A stretch of DNA of 45,494 nucleotides from Phellopilus nigrolimitatus (Eukaryota > Basidiomycota > Agaricomycetes > Hymenochaetales > Hymenochaetaceae), in the NCBI GenBank assembly GCA_021029095.1, contig JAJOHG010000205.1:1-45494 (forward strand). The letters run 5' to 3'. Within the stretch, counting starts at the first letter, position 1. Each line of letters begins with the position of its first letter. The notes below the pieces were generated by a model that was not told the DNA's origin, ran no database searches, and worked only from the letters and a program-made list of their open reading frames with translations. The translations under genes were made by a program, and so were the position numbers. Shown here one piece after another: positions 1 through 11,386 of this stretch.

Positions 1-545
1 GTCGAGACAGCCATAGCCACTGCATGGGCAGTCCCATCTTGTCATTTTTCTTGAGAAACCGTCAGAGCTGGACTTACGGAATCTCGAGCTCAGGGCCGAC
101 TCGCAGAGTCGCACCTCGTTCTTTGGCAACGCGGATGCTCTGCAGTATTCTCTCGCAATTTCCCTGGAATAGACTATCATTGGCTGGCTCTAGAGGACAA
201 TATATCCTATTAGATTACCTCAAAATCCAAAGCCCACTGGTTCAAAGAGCTTGAAGTAGAAATTAAGGTTTGTATAGCTATTTGATGGGACTAAACCCAC
301 CATCTAAAGGTCTATCAGCACGATAGAACAAGAGGGTTGAGAAGATGAAATCTTCACGTTGCGACAGTGATTAGGTGGCCCATCGTACTCTTCGACGATG
401 GTCGTAGTTGAAGACAAACCTTCGAAGCTGATGTCATGCCCGTCATGCAGAGGATCAGTAAGGCGGAGGCTATCTTATCTCGATTATCCCACGTTATCAG
501 TTAGTCTCCTACCTCGACCATCCCAAATTTCAATGAGGACTTGCT
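1..545. other. Left edge; possible 3' remnant of an LRR/F-box-like gene
   Basis: Most of this stretch shows no gene. An open plus-strand frame from about 35 to 172 reads as a leucine-rich tail ([16 protein letters not shown]) ending in TAG. The spacing of its leucines resembles the C-terminal repeats of basidiomycete F-box proteins, and the next gene is F-box-like, so it may be the end of a related gene truncated by the window edge. This is weak: the frame is short and there is no visible upstream exon. Confidence 0.25.
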
Positions 546-1614
546 ATGTCTCCCTCATTACCCGCTGAAATATGGGCTATGATTGTCAAGCATGCCATAA
601 CTCGTCCTTGGCATCCAAACTCATTCAATCCGCCAATCGACGATCTCCAATGTGTCGAAGGCTTTGCAGAAGCCACACCTGAATTCAAGGCTATAGTCGA
701 TAGCATGAGGCATAGCAATTTCCTTGTGCTTGAAAACAATCACCTCGACTACTGCGAGCTGAGACTCGGAATTCCCCATCACCAACGTGTCAGGTCTGTA
801 AGAGGCTCAACTCGAGTTCTGGTGGCTCGGCTGATGGTTATTCAAATCGTCGCTATAACAGACATCTTGAATGCCGGTTCATCGTGTTTAATACCGTTTA
901 TATCTCGTTTTTCGAGGAGCTATCGAAATGCACACAGCTCATTTCCTTGTCCATGCGGGCCCCACAGCCTTATCCGACTATCCGAATGTTGGAAACTCTC
1001 CCTTTTGCACCGATTCTCCGCCGTCTGGATTTCATGAGCCCTTTATTAGCCAGAGCGCCTGTCCATCTGTTCCCTTTTCATTTCCAAAATTTGGTCGAGC
1101 TGCGGCTCAAGACGTATCACAGCGGAGTAAATCCCGTAATGGCAAATCAGCTTGTCCCGAACGCGGGAGTCTTTATCGTAAGCTTTCGTCGAGCTGTTTT
1201 TTCAAGCTTGTTCACAAATTTCTACATTCCCAGAATGAGCTTCTAGTGTGTTTGTCTGGTTGTAGGAACTTGCAACTCCTCTCCGTACACGTAGCTCTCG
1301 ACATCTACAGCGTTTTCGAAGAGCAGCGCGCGATTCATCAAAGCTCTCTTGATCATCTCGTGCCCTCAGAGGGATACGAACGCCACTATGCAGACTGCCC
1401 ACTCTGCACGGAAAGTTATGACCATGATGCTGTTGCGCGCGGCGAGAATTTTGTCACGCGGTATCTCGCGTTAGCGCTTAAAAGCCTGTCAAGGGTGATG
1501 TGGGCAAATGCCTGGCTCAGAAATCGAGAGGACGAGGAAGGGCAAAGAGGAACGAATATTATAAGAAAGGGGGCGAGCATCGTGCTGTCCAGAGACGATG
1601 GGAGGAAGGTGTGA
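546..1614 (+). CDS. F-box-like protein (hypothetical, multi-exon)
   Basis: The start at 546 gives MSPSLPAEIWAMIVKHA, the usual opening of an F-box helix in basidiomycete F-box proteins (LPxEIWxxI). Such proteins typically pick substrates for SCF ubiquitin ligases. A likely intron joins the frame at about 793 (AG before gtctgtaag) to the acceptor at 869-870, giving RVRHLECRF and then leucine-rich text (LSKCTQLISLSMRAP, LPFAPILRRLDF) to about 1176. A GT at 1177 (gtaagc) and an AG at 1264-1265 suggest a second intron. However, the frame before it and the frame of the final exon (NLQLLSVHVALDIY, to the TGA at 1612-1614) do not join with the sites I could see. Either another splice site is used or the copy is frameshifted. 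The final exon has CPLCTESYDHD. The family call rests on the first 20 residues and the leucine pattern. Confidence 0.5.
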
Positions 1615-1897
1615 TGAAGTCGTATGATGCCGTACCCTTTTAAATCGCTGCTACATACAGACCCGGAATTTTTTCTACGATAGCCAGACGAAACCTCGAC
1701 ACTGCGACCCGTACCTATGTATTATTTTGAATCTCAAGATTACCTTAGGATGTTATGAATGCCAATTATTGAAATCTGAGACACTGCACGACTACGCGTG
1801 TTTCCCTCAAGCAAGCCTCACGTGTGCTGAACGCGTCGAGAACGCGGCTACAGCACCGCGCGTCTCTTCCTCTCGAACCACATCAACGTCGACTAAC

Positions 1898-2790
1898 ATG
1901 TCTCCCGCCCGCCGCCCGCTCACCGCCCGACCCCTGGACCTCCTCTACTTCACCTTTTTCCTCGTCAGCCTCTTTTCTCCCCAATCATAATCCCGTGGCT
2001 TACGCACAAAACCGAAATTTAGATTCACATCCCCGCGACGCTCCTCGTCGATATCCAGGCGATCTACCCGCCATCGCTCGTCCCCGCGCCGCTCGCACGC
2101 CTGCCGGCGCTCTACCTCCAAATGTCCGGCGACCCCGTCATCGCGGGCGCCTTCGGCCTCAATGGCCCGCCCGCGCTTTGGGTGTGGTTCAAGAGTTTCC
2201 TCATTCTTGAGGCGTGCGTCTCTTTCCCCTCTCTTTTCTCTCTTTAACTTGACGGTGATCGCTTCGCCTTCTCGACGACACAGCATCTTCCAGCTCCCCG
2301 TGTTTGTGATCGGCTTGCGCGGGCTCTGGCGAGGTGCGTACAGTAATTCTCTTCTTATCTTCTCTCTACACACATGCAGACGCGTCTCCTGCCTTCCCAA
2401 CCAGACTCGCGCACGCTCTACCCCCTCCTGCTCATCTACGCTGCGTCGACCGCAACGACGACGCTCCCCTGCCTCTCGACGCTGCTCAGTACGCCCCTCG
2501 CCGCGGCGCCTGCGCTGCTCGATCCCTTCGGCCTCTCGCCGGACAAGGTCCACACGCCCCTCGCCGCGGGCGTGTTCCTGACGATTACATCCACGCAGCG
2601 CACGCTGCTCCTCGCAAGCTACGTGCCATTCCTGCTTGTGCCGCTGCTGATGTGCGGCGACATGGCTGTGCGCGTCGCGGGCCTCATCACGCGCGGGCTC
2701 GAAGCTGAGCGGGAAGGGACGAAGGCGGAACAAAGAGCGAGGGGCAAAGGCAACTCTCAGGACGGGAAATTGAAGAAGGAGGTGAAGTAG
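1898..2790 (+). CDS. TMEM97/sigma-2 receptor-like EXPERA-domain membrane protein
   Basis: Four exons (1898-1963, 2023-2213, 2284-2333, 2405-2790) give 693 nt, a 230-residue protein. It opens with RPLDLLYFTFFLIHIPATLLVDIQAIYPPSL, whose LDLLYF...HIPxTLLVDxQ pattern is the signature of the TMEM97/EXPERA family. Four hydrophobic helices follow, including ALWVWFKSFLILEA, LPVFVIGLRGLW, RTLYPLLLIYAAS and VPFLLVPLLM. Family members are ER multi-pass proteins linked to sterol handling. The C-terminal tail is basic and Lys/Glu-rich (KKEVK), which could serve as an ER-retention-type signal by inference. The start is the first ATG in frame with the signature. The third acceptor (2403-2404) was chosen because it keeps the conserved YPLLLIY frame; the nearer AG at about 2379 would not. 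Confidence 0.85.
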
Positions 2791-3266
2791 AACCGACGGA
2801 GGTTTATGATCACGGTTGACGAGGATATAGTTTGCTATGAATTCGCTCAAATCTTGCTTATCTCTGTTTTTTTTTTTTTTTTTTTCTCGAGTTCTGCTGC
2901 GTTCGACTGAACTTACATAAAGGGCTCTAAGATCTTTATCTATTTAATTACACATGCAAAGCGGGCTTGCACATCTATTGTATGAATTCTATCTCCTGTG
3001 CATTCGGGTGAATACCAAGTCAAAACACGAATATGTTGGCAAATGCATTGATAGCGTGTACAGAGCCGCAGATTGTGTAGATTGTGTACTACATTCGCAA
3101 ACGCCTGGCAAAGGCTTCGCACTGTAAATGTTCTAGTGATTCGAATATGCATTCTTCACAGAACATCGTGAGCTTATACTGATAAAAAATAAATACTTTC
3201 CCACATAACTTCACGTCCTTTAACCCGTGCCCAGCCAACTGATGCCATTACATTTGCTTTCATGCC
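2791..3266. other. Intergenic, no gene seen
   Basis: AT-rich intergenic DNA between the TMEM97-like gene and the GNAT-like remnant. It holds a poly-T run at about 2867-2885, plausibly part of 3' UTR or terminator-like sequence. I see no convincing coding sequence on either strand. Confidence 0.6.
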
Positions 3267-3600
3267 AGGTCGAGAGACAAGTAAATCCGAACTTCATACG
3301 TAGCACGAAGGACCGCCTCTACTTCGGGGTTCTTCTCAACGATCTTGGCAAACCCAAAATCTCCCCTCTTAGAACTGGTCCCCCGTCCCCGTCCCCGTCC
3401 CCGTCCCCGTCCCAATTATGGTTCCCCTTCTCACAAGTCAGCCCAATGGACCTCAAACCCGTTTCACGGCACGGCAAAATGTGCTCAAGGATGTAACACC
3501 TCGCCGCGTCCTTGTACTGGCCGTGCAGGTCCGCTTGGAGAGCGGGGCGTGATATACGGGGAAGAAATGTGGCTCAGGATCTAGGAATATCTGCCTTTAC
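3267..3600 (-). pseudogene. Decayed GNAT-like acetyltransferase fragment (tentative)
   Basis: Read on the minus strand, two frames carry pieces that resemble the end of a GCN5-type N-acetyltransferase. One is IGLTCEKGNHNW (compare the family's xSIGLxCExGN motif); the next is GFAKIVEKNPEVEAVLRA (compare KLGFxxV). They are separated by a GACGGG hexanucleotide run coding for an Asp-Gly repeat, and the frames do not join. An upstream piece (HGQYKDAARCYILEHIL) is in the first frame. No start codon or full-length domain is visible. If real, this is a broken gene disrupted at or near the repeat. The family assignment is from motif memory only. Confidence 0.3.
3381..3413. repeat. Hexanucleotide tandem repeat (CCGTCC)n
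   Basis: About five consecutive copies of a CCCGTC unit. On the minus strand the unit reads GACGGG and would encode Asp-Gly inside the GNAT-like remnant, next to the point where its frame breaks. Confidence 0.9.
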
Positions 3601-3818
3601 GTAACCATTACTAAGGCGGCCGCACGTCCTTCGCACGACTGTCTCCTTTAGACGGTCTACCCAACTGGTTATCGTCCTCGTTAGCCAGAGCTCGTCCAAA
3701 CGTTCTGGCGCAAAATATAAGTAAGAATAAGATCTACTCGAGTGATTCGTTCATACTCATTCACGATCCAACAGCTGAGTTCAACACCGGAGTTGACTCA
3801 GTGTCAGACGTGTACGAA

Positions 3819-5761
3819 ATGGTTCAGACTTACGGTGTAGCCAACGACCGTGACGGCGCGTTCGATGTGCAAGCTGATACGCATGCTGGAGAAAGCAGCG
3901 CGCTGCTGGGTGCGGATGCAACGCTGAAAGCTGCAAAGGCGAATTCGGATGGCTCGGCGGGAATTACAGGCAGTGTAGGGAATCTGGCGAATACTATTAT
4001 TGGAAGCGGTACGTTTATGTCTCGTTGCTTGAACGAACTAAATAATTGATGTGTAATTGTTTTAGGTATGCTGACTTTCCCCTTGGTAAGTTCTGCGAAC
4101 AAGAAGATCACGGACTGAATGGTGGGATACGGACTTATGCCAACGCGATTCTTCCGTATGACAGGCTATGGCATCTGCAGGTATCATTCCCGGAATGATA
4201 AGTTGCATAATGTGCGGCTCTATCGCTGCGTTTGGACTATACCTACTTTCGCGCTGTGCGACATACACAGCGCACCGCCGCGCGAGCTTCTTCGCCGTCG
4301 CGAAGCTTACATTCCCTAACGCAGCGGTGTTCTTCGATGCGGCGATTGCAACGAAGTGCTTTGGCGTCTCAATCAGGTATGTACACTTCACCGTCACATG
4401 TAATTAGTGCACTTACTTCTGGTCTACAAAAGCTACTTAATTATCATCAAGTCATTAATGCCGAACGTTGTAAAGTCGTTGTTCCATGACATTGCTTCTG
4501 CAGACGCAGAGCCGCCCGCGTGGGCGGTGTCGGGTCGCGTCTGGATCTCCATATTTATGGCCATTCTTATTCCGCTATGTTTCCTGCGGAAGTTGGACAG
4601 CTTAAGACATACTAGCTATGTCGCGCTCTTTTCCGTTGGTACGTTTGCGACGTTCCTGCCTTGATCGAAGCCATAATGACAGTCATCCAGCCTATCTCGT
4701 TATGATAGTCATCGTCTGCTACTTCAACCCGCCAGATGGAAGTACGGAACCTGGGGACGTCTATTTGGTGCATTTCACGCCGAGCTTTATCTCGACGTTT
4801 CCAGTGCAGGTCTTTGCGTTCACATGTTCCCAGAATGTAAGTGCTCGTATGGTGTCTTTGGGTTTCCAGTGCTGACTCTAGATTATATAGCTCTTCCCTA
4901 TATTCAATGAGCTTGCTACAAACAACCAGAAGCGCATGAACATTGTCATTGGCAGCGCGATTGGATCTGCCACGCTCACTTACGAGGTTATTGCGGTATT
5001 TGGATATCTGACCTTTGGGTCGAAAGTATGCTCGAATCTGTCAATGGATACGATTCCTTGCTAAAGTATCTATACTTAGGTCGGAGCAAACATCATTGCA
5101 ATGTACCCTTCGACAACACTCTTCATCGCTGTCGGCCAACTTGCCATAGTAATTCTCGTTTTGTTCTCATACCCGTTGCAAGTCCATCCGTGCCGCAACT
5201 GCTTGGACAAAGTGTTCCATAAGAACATACCTCTCAAGCCTATTGGCGAAGATGACGAAAATGACACTTTTGACGACGAGTCAGCGCCGCAGGACATGAC
5301 ACCTTTTAAGCACGCATTGTTAACGGCGGGCATTATTGGCTTTGGTTTTTCAATCGCGTATTTCGTGAATGATTTGCAGCTTGGTGAGTCTTACGTTCTC
5401 ATTCTCTCCGAAATTAATACTGACAATTATGTGATAAAGTTTTATCCTTCGTGGGATCCACCGGATCAACGACGATATCGTTTATCCTCCCGGGCTTCTT
5501 TTTCTGGAAGGTGGGCCCGCTACTGGAATCTCATTCTCCGTGCTCGTCGAGAAACTAACGAAATCGCGCAGCTCACTCGCGGTGACTCGAGTATAAGCAA
5601 GTCCCTGAATCGGGCCGCATTGGTACTCGCAATTTACGGAGTCTTTATCTTCGTCTTCTGGTAAGCTCAGTGATCATGTACATCCTGCGCAGTTCTGACT
5701 CGTCTGCGCGCGCAGTCTGAGCTTCAACATCTATCAGGTCTTCAAGCCACCTGGTCGGTAA
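3819..5761 (+). CDS. AAAP/SLC38-family amino-acid transporter (Avt-like)
   Basis: About ten exons splice into a protein of roughly 11 membrane helices. After a hydrophilic N-terminus (MVQTYGVANDRDG) comes GSVGNLANTIIGSGMLTFPL, matching the GxxxNLxNxIxGxGxLxxP motif of the family's first helix. Further helices include MASAGIIPGMISCIM, VWISIFMAILIPLCFL, YLVMIVIVCYF, VQVFAFTCSQNLFPIFNEL (substrate-site region with the family's QxxxxPIxxEL), IVIGSAIGSATLTYEVIAVFGYLTFG and HALLTAGIIGFGFSIAYFV. It ends NIYQVFKPPGR-TAA. Introns fall at about 4010-4065, 4087-4160, 4378-4430, 4638-4687, 4839-4890, 5028-5079, 5382-5438, 5511-5570 and 5661-5716. The upstream in-frame GTG is not a eukaryotic start, so ATG 3819 is used. 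The role is proton-coupled neutral amino-acid transport at the vacuole or plasma membrane; the substrate cannot be read from sequence. Confidence 0.9.
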
Positions 5762-6378
5762 TGCATTAATATTGATGTTGATGCTGCGAAAGGCTGCGGA
5801 TGCGTAGTTGGCTCGATAGGCGCACACTATGCCTTTCTAGCGACTCTGTTTTCTTGTTTTCCACCTTTGTAAATGTATTTGGACTGTGGAATTATACTTA
5901 GCCCTTATAATCCGAACTGTCTTGACTGCGGTGGTGGTCTGCCAAACGCTTATCTTGGCGCTTCCCGTTCCCTTTACGTGATTTAGACGCTGCCAGTGTG
6001 ACGCGGAAACACTCAGAACAAACCGAGAACCTTTGGTACTCGAGGTGGGTAAGAGCTCCGTAGTGTATCGTCAATGTTAGTGATCACGTGTATCTATGGG
6101 CTACAACGGGAAGTTTGAGTGTCATCCTGACCTTTGCGTTTCACAGTTCACTATGCACATAACATGTGTTGATAATTGCTTTCGAGTCTCATTAAATTGT
6201 GCAGATTTTGCGTTTCTCATCATTCAACTCTGCCTGCCCATTTGCGCCTTCGTGCGTCTTCCTGTCTGTTAGCATAAATGCAGCCTTCTAGCATTTACAT
6301 TCATTAATGCCGTGCTTATTCCCCTCCCTGCTTGCTCTATTCACATCACACTTAACCTCCACCGCTCATTGACGCTTC
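5762..6378. other. Intergenic, no gene seen
   Basis: About 600 bp of ordinary intergenic sequence between two plus-strand genes, presumably the 3' end of the transporter and the promoter of the peptidase-like gene. It includes pyrimidine-rich stretches (6320-6370) before the start at 6379, common in basidiomycete promoters. No coding pattern, inverted repeat or RNA gene was recognised. Confidence 0.6.
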
Positions 6379-7640
6379 ATGCCCTCCGAGAACTCCGCTG
6401 CAGCTCCCTGGAATAAGTCACCTAAGCGTACAGAAGCAAAACGGTGGGCATTTATCATTTCTGCCTTTCTCCCTGACATTAATTACGTGTTTCCCATAGA
6501 ACTGCCTCCCCTTCGCTTGCCAATAAACCTCCTGCTGAGCAACAAGCACCAGTTTCTGCCAGTCATACTCCCTTTGACAAGGAGGCAGTCTCAGAAGACA
6601 ATAAGAAACAGTTTGGTACATGCCATTTGCCTTTCCATCCTCTTTGCTCATTCTGTTTGTTCAGTCTCCGCTCTCGGAGTCTCTCTGGTTTTTCCAGACT
6701 CAGGAGCACTGCCAGGAGTTGCTTCAACACTTTCAAAGACAGGCTTCTTCAAGACGCTTGGCAAGAAGCTGAAGAAGCGGCCCCTGACTTGGACATAGTC
6801 GGTTTGCAATGGGATACAGAAAACTACTCATGCTCATATGACGCAATGATCACAATAATGTGGAATATGTGGAAAGAAGACATGCGGCAGGTATCGGAAT
6901 GCCAGCAGATGCAAAATAAAACTGCAAAGCTCATGTTCAAATCCTTTAAGGCACATGCTGCTTCCAAGTACAGTCTCGAGGACGCAAGAGATAAAGTACG
7001 GAAACGTCTTCACAAAATGCACAGGGAAATTTTCCAGAAAGGACAGAGACGTGCTCATATTGAAGATCTATGCTTTGAGATTTTCACATCGCGACAAATC
7101 TTTGGCATAGAATCCATAAAGTGCACGCAATGCAACACGTCAGTAGATGAATACATATTTCATGCAGGTGTATTACACATCACAGACGATCTCTGGCGCA
7201 AGCATGCGCCAGGCGATGGTATCGCAGAGAGTCTCCACATGGCTTTCACCAAAGATATCTTAAAAGTCATACAAAATCATAAAATGGAAACACTATGTCC
7301 GATTTGCGAATCAAACTATTCAATGAATGTGGAATTCAACACAGTACCTCAAGTTTTCGCCGTCTCCTTACATTCTAAATTCATGATACAAATCAGCTAC
7401 AATGTTCTACTTCAGGTCACAGGTCAGGAAGTGATCTATAAACTGAGAGGAGTTATTTATCTGGGCGGATACCATTACACAGCACGATTCATAGACAATC
7501 AAGGAGGTGTATGGTATAATGATGGGATGCAAACAGGCCGGGAGTGTATCTTTGAAGGCCATGTCAGCACATTACCAGAATCATTTCTGAGCATGGCGGA
7601 AGAAAGGACACCAAAAGTTTTAATATACTCAACATTTTGA
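6379..7640 (+). CDS. USP-like cysteine peptidase (ubiquitin-hydrolase fold), fungal family
   Basis: ATG 6379 and an intron at 6444-6499 give an open frame of 401 residues. A further 54-nt stretch (about 6613-6666, donor gtttgg, acceptor gttcag) could also be spliced without changing frame. The N-terminus is Pro/Ala-rich. The C-terminal domain shows the parts of a C19 ubiquitin-specific peptidase: a Cys box (ENYSCSYDAMITIMWNMW, candidate nucleophile the Cys after NYS), a zinc-ribbon pair (CTQC about 85 residues later and CPIC further on), a core strand (PQVFAVSLHSKF) and a His box (GGYHYTARFIDNQGGVWYNDG). The predicted reaction is removal of ubiquitin or a ubiquitin-like tag, but the domain is much shorter and more divergent than housekeeping USPs. 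Similar stand-alone domains recur in Agaricomycete genomes, some near transposons; that link is an inference here. Confidence 0.65.
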
Positions 7641-8078
7641 CTTCTCTTTTATAAACTGCAATGTATGAAGGCATCTTTCATCTGTCCACGACTCCTGAAT
7701 TTCAAAGATTTTCGGTATGACAGAATGATATGTGAAAGCAGGCGCACGTTGTAGGAGTGATGATGAGATGTGGAGCTCATAGAGATACATGTTGTGTACG
7801 CACTGTATGTACAGTAGTTTAGCCGAAACATCCCTCGGGGTATATTAGTCATGAAATTCCTTTTTAGGAAACACTGTCGATGTGTAACGTCTTTTGGTGT
7901 TACCTCTTGAGCACCGTCTTCGACGACTGCCAGAGCTGCCCCACGACCCAAGTCATGTCGCCGTAGTATCTTTCCCGACGCACGAACCTAACCCCCGACG
8001 CTATCAGAGACTTATTTGCAAGGTATAAAAGGCCCACCACTGTTTTCAGCAGCGTCGACGTCGCCAAGAAGCCGCGAC
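7641..8078. promoter_or_regulatory. Intergenic region / promoter of the R3H-SUZ gene
   Basis: No gene seen. A TATA-like element (GTATAAAAGG, about 8020-8029) lies about 55 bp upstream of the R3H-gene start at 8079, a plausible core promoter. The rest is 3' UTR of the peptidase-like gene and unassigned spacer. Confidence 0.5.
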
Positions 8079-11000
8079 ATGTCGTGTGGTATGTGTCCTC
8101 GTGCCCCTCATCCAACCCCCGCTCTCCTGTCGTTAGCCACACCAACAGCTTGCTTGCATCTATCTTCTGCTTACGCTGTATTGTGCGCAGAAGCATCCGA
8201 CTTCCGCGTCTCCCAAGATCAGCTTACACCCCCCGAACCGGCCATGCCGAGCTCGTCTCGCGCGAGCAGCTTCAACTTGGAGGGGATTAGACTCGCCAAT
8301 GGCTCGTCCGAGCATCTCACAGAACCACCACCACTCTCATCATCATCCTCGCAGACTTCATTGCTATTGCTGGCACGATGCGTAGGCGAGGTGCAGCCAC
8401 AGACAGACGCCGTCTCGGACGGCAGCGGTGCCTCGACTCCGGAAGTCGACGCACAGATCCTCGAAGCGCTTCGGAGCAAGGATCGTCTATTCGTACTAAA
8501 GCTAGGCGAGCAGATGGAGGCGCTGATTCGGGAGAGACAGTAAGTCTATAGTTTTCACGTCTTTCAGTCGCTGCCCCATGGCCCGAGCGTTCACTAGCGC
8601 CCGTGAGTTAATCTTGAGTACTGAGAGGTGCAAGCTCGCACTGAAGATAAGATTAATGGTGCTTAAGCGCAGTCGCTACTGCGCTGGATTGTTTCATCCC
8701 CATTTGAGAAATTACGAATATGCGAAGCTAACATCCATCACTTTCGCGCAGCTCGCGGTCGAAGATCAGCCTGTCGCCCGAAAACCAATATCAAAGGCTC
8801 CTGGTCCACCGCTGCGCAGCATATTATAAACTATCTCCTGAAAACGAGCCTACTACTCGAGACAAATCTAGCATCCGGGACATGGCCGTCGTAATCACAA
8901 TAGAGAGCAGAATGTGAGTATTGAACGGAAAGAAGAGATATGCAGAATTACTGATTAAAATAATCATCGAATCTTCAGTCCGCTCCGCAGAATCTCGGAG
9001 CTCGTACCCGCTGAGCAGGCGCAACATCCTACCTTCAAAATCATGCGACGGTCTGATCAAGACCGTCGGCGACAAAAGTCATCCATCTCGCGTCCTGGCT
9101 CTATTGCGGGTGAGGACGGCGAGCTTTCTGACCCAGAGCCCTCAGAATCCGGGAGCATGGGAAGCAGAAGTACGACGAGCAGAAAGCATATGACGATTGC
9201 AGAGCGTGAGGCCGCATATCAGGTAGCACGGTCTCGCATTTTCATGGATTTTGAGGAGAAAGAGAAGGCAAAAGAGCGCGACACGAGCGCATCGTCGTCG
9301 ACGTTCAGTCTGATGTCTGCATCGGGGTCTGGTTCGCAGAGCGGCGGCGCCGGCGATAGCAGCGTCAGCGACATTGACGACAATGCGAGCACAGCCCCCA
9401 CAGAGAGCGAGTGGTCGATCCCTGTGACAGATCGTAGAAGAGGCGGTGAATCGGGGATGAACTCTGAGGATTCAACTCGCTCGTACCATCCTGGCTCATC
9501 GGCATTTAAAGGCCCCGGAGGTGGAAGCGGACGTGCATCAGGGACCGCCTCACCTGCGTTCACATACCCTTCTCTATATGATCCATCTGCGCACGCACCC
9601 ACTTACGATCCTGCATATATGCCTCCGCCGAGCGGCTACATGGCTGCTCCCTATCCCATGTATGCTTATCCTCCTCACGCTGCTGGTCAAGTGCCTGCTC
9701 CAGGACAATCTTACCTCGCTCCTTATCAATACTTCCCTCATTATCCATATCCAGGCCCTCCACACCAGCATCCTCATCCAAGCTCGGACCCTGCAAGTCC
9801 GGTAGCTGGACCTGTCGACGGTTATCCTCAACATGCTGCGACTGTGCCATATATGGGCCCGAATCCGTATGGCTGGGGGGTGCCGCCGCCTCCCACAACT
9901 CCTCAGCACCATCATCCTCCAACGGAAAATCACTCACCCCCTGTTCCTGGCCAGCACCAAATACTCACTTCGCCTGTGCAGTATCCCCACCAGTACGCAC
10001 CATACATGTCCCCGCCAGGGACCGTTCCGTACAGCAGCTACCCCCCTTACTTCCAGCCACCTCCTCAATCCCATCCACCTGTTATGCATCCGCATTCTCA
10101 ACCAATCTATCCCGTAGAACTACCTCCTACAAATGGCAATCCGCCTGACCAGAGCGCGACAAGCGGTCTGTCAAATGGGAACGGAGGTCCTCCCCTCTCT
10201 CGGCAGGGTAATATCAGTGGAGCTGGCAACGGGCAGCACTACGTCAGCAACGGAGGAAGCGCAAACAAGCACGGGCCGCCCCCTTCTGCTCGTGGCGCGT
10301 GGAGTTATGGCCCTGGAGTGGGCCTGCACGCGAATGTGTCGAACCAGGGAATGCACTACGGACCTGGCGGTGGGGGTGAAAGTATTGGTCCTCGTCTGAG
10401 CTCGAACATGCGACGGACGTCTGGAGCTTCCTCTGGCAGTGGAGGAAACAGAACGCCGGGAGATGAGACAGCTTCCACTGCTGTGAGTCACCTTCTTTGA
10501 CCTGACTATTGGGATCCGGATCCGCTGATGCGCGGAAAATCTTTTTGTGACTCTTTCATTCCATGTGTGCATTCTTTGTCGTAATGTCCAGTCATCATCG
10601 GCTAGTTCGTCATCATCACGGCGAACGTATATGTCAACGCCCTCCCAGCATCCGTTGCCTGCTAGGCCTGATTGGGCAGCTGGGTTAAAGGCGCAACCTA
10701 CTTTGCATCCCGCGCGAAACAGGCATGACAGCAACAGTAACTCACGCAATATGTCGCCTGCACGTCCACCCGGTGGACAGCAGCAGAACCATCACCCGTC
10801 TCAGCACCACGCATCGCAACAGCGCACACCTATTTTCTTGCAGCCGACAGACTTTCCTCCACTCTCGTCGATATCGAGCCCGACGTCCGACAAGCGACCT
10901 GCCGCCTCCGGAGCATGGTCCAACCCAGGTCCAGCTACACGCACGATCCTGTCGCCAAACCCAGGGCACACGAACCATGCGCAAGCGAACACCTATGCCA

Positions 11001-11386
11001 ACGCACTCTTCAGTCACAACATGGCGAATGGGGTTACGGGCCGGCTGGAGGAAGACGAGCGTGGATTTGAACGTCCGCCTCCGAAGACCAGCGCAGAGCT
11101 CTTCAATCCGAAAGGAGGTGCGAAGCGCACGGCGCAACCGCAGGCTCAGGCGCAAGCACGGTTTCCCAGTCACGATAAAGCAGAAAAAGAGAAAATAGAG
11201 ACTGACCGGACGCGTGGCGAGATCATTGCGAATGCTATCTTGGTTGAGAGAGTTGGGTCGCTGAAGTTACAGGATCAGGCAGGCGGGTACGAAGGTGAGG
11301 GCGTGTCGAGGGCAGATAGCGCCGTGACTGGCTTGCCGTGTGAGTCTCCGCACTCCGTCTCAAAAATCACGACTGCGGGCGCGTGA
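8079..11386 (+). CDS. R3H and SUZ domain RNA-binding protein
   Basis: Five exons (8079-8088, 8191-8539, 8752-8913, 8979-10482, 10592-11386) total 2820 nt, a 939-residue protein. The first exon is only 10 nt (MSC plus one base). An R3H single-strand nucleic-acid-binding domain lies at about residues 115-175: SPENQYQRLLVHRCAAYYKL and then SSIRDMAVVITIES. A SUZ RNA-binding motif follows (FKIMRRSDQDRRRQ through MTIAEREAAYQVARSRIF). The central third is low complexity, rich in Pro, Tyr, His and Gln (PSGYMAAPYPMYAYPPH), as in proteins that join RNP granules. The C-terminus has SAELFNPKG, compatible with a SUZ-C-like element. The order R3H-SUZ-disordered tail matches metazoan R3HDM/encore and fungal relatives. 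Likely a cytoplasmic mRNA-binding regulator; targets are unknown. Confidence 0.85.

Noticed and set aside
928..1614. One long plus-strand frame as a single-exon protein
   Set aside because: Its first half has no domain pattern and competes with the leucine-rich frame; only the final exon is kept.
3267..3370. Minus-strand GDFGFAK read as a protein-kinase DFG motif
   Set aside because: No HRD, APE or glycine loop nearby in any frame; the surrounding text fits a GNAT C-terminus better.
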